64,000 bases of DNA from assembly GCA_004102805.1 (NCBI GenBank), contig SCEG01000012.1:1-64000 (forward strand). Reading direction: 5' to 3'. Positions 60,560 through 64,000 of the stretch are shown one piece after another (within the stretch, counting starts at the first letter, position 1; the number at the start of each line of letters is the position of its first letter). The DNA comes from Muribaculaceae bacterium Isolate-002 (NCI). GTDB lineage: Bacteria > Bacteroidota > Bacteroidia > Bacteroidales > Muribaculaceae. The notes beneath the pieces are model-generated. The model worked only from the letters and a program-made list of their open reading frames with translations, made no database searches and was not told the DNA's origin. The position numbers and the translations under genes were made by a program.

Positions 60560-61330
60560 ATGATTGATACCCACACACATCTCTATCTTGATGAGTTCGC
60601 CCCCGACAACGGGGCGGCTGTCGAACGTGCCATAGCGGCCGGAGTGGAGACGATGATATTGCCCAATGTCGACCTGGCCACGCTCGAGCCGATGCGTAGG
60701 CTGCACGGGCTTTATCCGCAGCACACATTCATGGCTGTCGGACATCACCCTACGGAAGTCGGCGCGGAGAGCGCCCGGGCACAGCTCGGATATGTGTATG
60801 ACGAACTTTCGCAGCATGCCGGAGATTATGTGGCGATAGGGGAGATAGGTATAGACCTCTATTGGGACAGGCAGTATCGCGAGCGGCAGATGGAGGTGTT
60901 CGGCCTGCAGATGGATCTGGCTGCCGGGCGTGGTCTTCCTGTAATCATACATTGCCGCGAAGGTCTGGATGAGGTGCTTGAAGTTATTGACTCTCTTGAA
61001 AAGGTGCCGGAAGGTGTGTTTCACAGTTTCGGCGGCTCGGCGACTGATGTGGAGCGAATACGCCGGCGCGGTGATTTCTATTTCGGCATCAACGGCATAG
61101 TGACATTCAAAAATTCAGGCCTGCGCGACGTGCTTCCGGCCATAGGCATTGAGCGAATACTCCTGGAGACCGACTCTCCTTATCTTGCTCCAGTGCCTAA
61201 GCGCGGCAAGCGCAACGAGAGTGCCTACTTGATACATACAGCTGGATATGTGGCCGATACATTAGGCCTGCCTCTCGATGTGGTTGACGAGGTCACCTCA
61301 GCATCGGCCCGGCGTCTGTTCGGAATATGA
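60560..61330 (+). CDS. TatD family metal-dependent hydrolase (DNase)
   Basis: The 256-residue TIM-barrel protein has metal ligands DTHTHLYLDEF (start), MAVGHHPTEVG, IGEIGIDLYWD with Glu (about residues 93-103), VIIHCREGLDEV, GVFHSFGGSATD and LLETDSPYLAPVPKRGKRN (about 202-220), all standard in TatD. TatD proteins are 3'-5' exonucleases that process DNA damaged by oxidants. ATG 60560 was taken, since the longer frame runs back through the prenyl synthase gene. It ends 23 bases before the converging PorT-like gene. Confidence 0.95.
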   Translation: MIDTHTHLYLDEFAPDNGAAVERAIAAGVETMILPNVDLATLEPMRRLHGLYPQHTFMAVGHHPTEVGAESARAQLGYVYDELSQHAGDYVAIGEIGIDLYWDRQYRERQMEVFGLQMDLAAGRGLPVIIHCREGLDEVLEVIDSLEKVPEGVFHSFGGSATDVERIRRRGDFYFGINGIVTFKNSGLRDVLPAIGIERILLETDSPYLAPVPKRGKRNESAYLIHTAGYVADTLGLPLDVVDEVTSASARRLFGI

Positions 61331-61353
61331 CGGTGCGGCAAGCGGCCGGCCGA

Positions 61354-62037
61354 TTATTTCAGACGGAACATATAGCCGAGTGTCACAAGTATCGATGTGC
61401 CGCGCGATGCGCTGAATGTGTCTTTTTTGCTTGACGGATAAATGTTGCCAAGACCGAAATAATAGCGGGCTTCGAGCATGAAGGCGTGACGGCGCTTTAT
61501 GATAAATTCGCAGCCTGCGCCGGCTGTAATGCCGTAATCGAATTTGTTTTTTATATCCATCGACATCTGCTCGGTAGAGCGGTTGGCGATGGGAAATCCC
61601 GGCACCTGGTCGGGATGCTCATAGTCGAAGTCGGCAGAGATGTTGTCGCCGACCATATATCCGACCACCGGACCGAGATTGACAAATCCCTTGAATTTTG
61701 ATGACCCGAAGAATATATGGGTCAGTATGGGCACTTCAAGATATGTCAGTTTGCGCGAATAGCTGAATGGCGCTTCCTCGAAATCTTCTTTCCAGCCCCG
61801 CTGGCTGACGTTGAGTTCGGCGATAAGTCCCACGTGGCGCTCTTCGGCATATCTGAATGACACTCCGGCCGTCATGCCCTGCGTCATTGATTGTCTGACG
61901 GAAGGGGAGAACGACATTTCCGACATGGTGACTCCGGCGTGTCCGCCGACCCATACGTGGGGTATGTAATGGGTCTGGGCCTTGACCGACAGAATGCCGG
62001 TGATTGCGGTCAGCAGTAATAATATACGACGCATCAT
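61354..62037 (-). CDS. PorT-family outer membrane beta-barrel protein
   Basis: The 227-residue protein has a signal peptide (about 1-20, ending VKAQ) and a small beta-barrel typical of the porin/PorT family (GGHAGVTMSEMSFSP, GVSFRYAEERHVGLIAELN, YLEVPILTHIFFG, GYMFRLK at the end). PorT proteins are small barrels in the Bacteroidetes outer membrane; some take part in type IX secretion, but this one is a generic member. It lies 6 bases downstream of the LysM gene. Confidence 0.85.
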   Translation of the reverse strand: MMRRILLLLTAITGILSVKAQTHYIPHVWVGGHAGVTMSEMSFSPSVRQSMTQGMTAGVSFRYAEERHVGLIAELNVSQRGWKEDFEEAPFSYSRKLTYLEVPILTHIFFGSSKFKGFVNLGPVVGYMVGDNISADFDYEHPDQVPGFPIANRSTEQMSMDIKNKFDYGITAGAGCEFIIKRRHAFMLEARYYFGLGNIYPSSKKDTFSASRGTSILVTLGYMFRLK

Positions 62038-62043
62038 ACAGAT

Positions 62044-63915
62044 TTAGATATTACGGTGCTCGGTAAAGCCTCCGTCCTTGAATTTGATAAGTTCGACCGA
62101 AGTATTGACAAGTCCCTCGCAGTTGCTGTCGGAGAAAATGAAATCGGTCTGCAGACCTTCTACGGGGGCTACTTTTGAATGGAAGTCTCCGTTGTTGGCG
62201 CGCATTGATTTGATGATGAAGTTGGCGACGTCATAGCCCATGATTGCCTGTGAAGGCACTGCTGAATTCATGTCGCGGCCGTAGGCCTGCCGGTATGTGT
62301 CGGCAAAGCGTTTGGCCGGATAATATGTGTCGTCATAATAGAAACGCGAGTAGATTACGGCATTTAACGCTCCGAGATTTTCCTTGCGCTCTCCGCGGAA
62401 AGTGAGCCATTCGGGATAGCCGAAAATTGTCAGAGCGGTCTCTGAGCCCAGCGACTCTTTAAAGCGTTTTGCTCCCGGTGCAATCTTGTTGAACTCGGCG
62501 GCCGAGCTCGAAAGAGGCACTATCACGTATGAACCGCCGGTGTCGTAGCCTGCAAAATCTTCATCTTTCAGAGTTGTCTCGAAGGTTATTTCCTTGAACG
62601 CAATTCCTCTGTCAGACAGTTGCGATTTGAGCATCGAGGTGAATTCCTCTTTGTCGGCAGTGGCTCCGATGCGCTGCACGAATACGGGGATACGTCCGTC
62701 CATTTCATTGATGAATGCATCGATTGCGCGCTGATACATCATCGAGTGGGGTATGTTGGCCTGAAGCACATTGGAATTTGTCTGCCATGAACTGCTGCGA
62801 ACGGCGAATGTGTTGAACACAAACTGGCGGTCGCTGTCAGCCTGCGATATGATATAGTCGAGTTCGGCAGCCGATGCTGGAGCCACAAACATGTCGACCT
62901 GAGCCATCTCGTCGCGTGCCATGAGTTCTTTGACTGTGTCGAGATTGCCGCGGGTGTCGTAGGCGTTTATGTTGACATGGCGTCCGGAATTACACAGGTT
63001 TTGGGCTGCGAGAAGAAATCCGCGGTAAAATTCGGTGAAGTTTTCGGCATCTTTGCCGATTTTTTCATCATCAAGTCGGAACGGCAGCATTATGGCGATA
63101 TTATAAGGTGTGTCGGTTACATCCGCGATGTCGGCAGTTGGCGTCGGATTATGTGACGCGGTGTCAGCGGTTGCTTCATCGCTGTTTTCTGCGATATTTT
63201 GGGTGGCCGGAGTTGACTCGGGTTTGCTTGCCGCATGCTGTGGGGCTTCGGTTTCAGCCACGTGGGGCGTGGCGTGTGGTTCGGCTGAGCCTTCGGGAAT
63301 GTTTATCACAATGCCTTCCGAATAATTGTAGGCGTCAAGCTCGGGATTGGCTGCCAGAAGCTGCTCCACGGTTATGCCGTTGTTGACGGCTATGCGGTAG
63401 AGAGTCTCGCCCTGCGATATGGTGTGCGTGCCTCCGGTATGGCTGACGTGTGTCACAGGTTGTGGCGATTCGGCATTTTCCTGCATGATGACGAGCCGGT
63501 CGCCCGATTTGATGCCGTCGCGGGCCGAGGGGTTGAGCGCTATGAGCCGGTCGACGCTTATGCCGTATTTTTTTGCAACTCCGTAGAGGGTCTCTCCCTT
63601 CTTTACGTCGTGTGTTGTGGTGACATGGTCTCCGTCGGCGATGGCAGATAATCCGGATTCCACCGGAAAATACAGGCGGGTATAAGCTTTCAACCCGCCG
63701 TCGACGCCGGGATTGTAGCTGATGATTTCCTCGCGGGATATGCCGAGACGCTGCGATAGAGAAAAAATCGTTTCCTTGGGTTGTACGTCATAATAATAGT
63801 AGTCTTTGCCGTTTACGGTGGTCACAGGCAGGTCGATGGCAGTGGCCGGTATTGCGGCCGCCATTGTAAGAACCGCCGACACCAGGCCTCTTTTTATGAA
63901 ATGTATCAGTGTCAT
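62044..63915 (-). CDS. LysM-repeat protein with periplasmic-binding-type domain
   Basis: The 623-residue protein has a signal peptide (about 1-26), three LysM modules (about 30-80, YDVQPKETIFSLSQRLGISREEI; about 98-140, HDVKKGETLYGVAKKYGISVDRL; about 160-206, HTISQGETLYRIAVNNGITVEQL; each quoted in part or whole), a Ser/Thr/Ala-rich linker (about 215-270) and a type I periplasmic-binding domain (about 275-600, IAIMLPFRLDDEKIG). The LysM modules should bind peptidoglycan. The combination suggests cell-wall metabolism or a sensor. The ATG at 63915 was chosen because the promoter at 63949-63956 lies inside the longer frame. Confidence 0.9.
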   Translation of the reverse strand: MTLIHFIKRGLVSAVLTMAAAIPATAIDLPVTTVNGKDYYYYDVQPKETIFSLSQRLGISREEIISYNPGVDGGLKAYTRLYFPVESGLSAIADGDHVTTTHDVKKGETLYGVAKKYGISVDRLIALNPSARDGIKSGDRLVIMQENAESPQPVTHVSHTGGTHTISQGETLYRIAVNNGITVEQLLAANPELDAYNYSEGIVINIPEGSAEPHATPHVAETEAPQHAASKPESTPATQNIAENSDEATADTASHNPTPTADIADVTDTPYNIAIMLPFRLDDEKIGKDAENFTEFYRGFLLAAQNLCNSGRHVNINAYDTRGNLDTVKELMARDEMAQVDMFVAPASAAELDYIISQADSDRQFVFNTFAVRSSSWQTNSNVLQANIPHSMMYQRAIDAFINEMDGRIPVFVQRIGATADKEEFTSMLKSQLSDRGIAFKEITFETTLKDEDFAGYDTGGSYVIVPLSSSAAEFNKIAPGAKRFKESLGSETALTIFGYPEWLTFRGERKENLGALNAVIYSRFYYDDTYYPAKRFADTYRQAYGRDMNSAVPSQAIMGYDVANFIIKSMRANNGDFHSKVAPVEGLQTDFIFSDSNCEGLVNTSVELIKFKDGGFTEHRNI

Positions 63916-63948
63916 ATATTCTGATGTTGAAGTATACAAACGTAATGA

Positions 63949-63977
63949 CAAAGTTAATGATTTTTTTATTAACTTTG
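63949..63977. promoter_or_regulatory. Back-to-back -7 elements for the LysM gene and a rightward gene
   Basis: CAAAGTTA (63949-63956) is TAACTTTG on the minus strand and TAACTTTG (63970-63977) faces right. The two sit in an inverted repeat around a T-rich centre. Clear TTTG boxes are absent on both sides. Confidence 0.5.
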
Positions 63978-63981
63978 TGAC

Positions 63982-64000
63982 ATGAAGAAGCAAAAACATG
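63982..64000 (+). CDS. Possible start of a gene cut by the window edge
   Basis: An ATG at 63982 opens MKKQKH and runs off the window. It follows a TAACTTTG -7 box by 4 bases, so it could be a leaderless or short-leader gene. Only six codons are visible and nothing can be said of the product. Confidence 0.35.

Overview
The window looks like a chromosomal segment of a gut Bacteroidales bacterium, most likely Muribaculaceae (inference). Evidence: a fused LpxC-FabZ gene, a FecI/FecR-type sigma/anti-sigma pair beside an STN beta-barrel gene, GLPGLI, BF3164, PorT-like, DUF3127 and DUF5063 families, RNase P RNA of bacterial type, promoters of the Bacteroidetes form (TTTG, about 20 bp, TAnnTTTG) and near absence of Shine-Dalgarno sites. 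GC is moderate. There is one tRNA and no rRNA operon, CRISPR array, transposase or prophage.

Layout. 0.3-1.3 kb: broken remnant of a cell-surface protein. 1.4-4 kb: radA and a SpoU/TrmH rRNA methyltransferase, divergent from rnpB through interleaved promoters. 4.1-5.1 kb: GIN-domain protein and tRNA(CAT). 5.3-9 kb: ECF sigma factor, short anti-sigma and STN outer-membrane barrel. 9-10 kb: repeat- and remnant-rich junction. 10-16.1 kb: a five-gene co-directional module (small antitoxin-like protein/GNAT, Crp/Fnr regulator, TonB-receptor-like protein, GLPGLI protein, BF3164 lipoprotein) bounded by 89-bp perfect direct repeats that duplicate the 3' end of a metallo-hydrolase gene. 16.2-19.3 kb: MBL hydrolase, rsmG, CvfB-like S1 protein, DUF3298 lipoprotein. 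19.5-22.8 kb: lipid A operon lpxD-lpxC/fabZ-lpxA. 23-27.3 kb: DUF3127, DUF695, the operon yicC-gmk-nadD-DUF5063, and tsaB. 27.4-33.3 kb: membrane protein, TPR proteins and a PstS-like lipoprotein. 33.5-53.5 kb: glnS, SurA-like PPIase, OstA-like protein, M18 peptidase, fmt, rluA-type synthase, phosphosugar mutase, MltF-like transglycosylase, purM-like, cdsA, folK, tex, phosphoesterase, acyltransferase. 54-64 kb: DUF4250-uvrD, nspC, glycosyltransferase, radC, prenyl synthase, tatD, PorT-like barrel and a LysM/periplasmic-binding protein.

Most of the window is core housekeeping: envelope biogenesis (LpxA/C/D, FabZ, SurA-like, OstA-like, CdsA, acyltransferase), RNA modification and translation (RsmG, TrmH, GlnS, Fmt, RluA, TsaB) and DNA repair (RadA, UvrD, RadC-like). 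Convergent units are separated by long near-perfect hairpins with arms up to 29 bp.

The accessory part lies at 5-16.3 kb. The strongest candidate for something new is the 6.26-kb block with duplicated ends. It carries an unusual toxin-antitoxin-like pair and a Crp/Fnr gene, followed by a perfect 16-bp palindrome placed about 41 bp before the inferred start of the receptor-GLPGLI-BF3164 operon.
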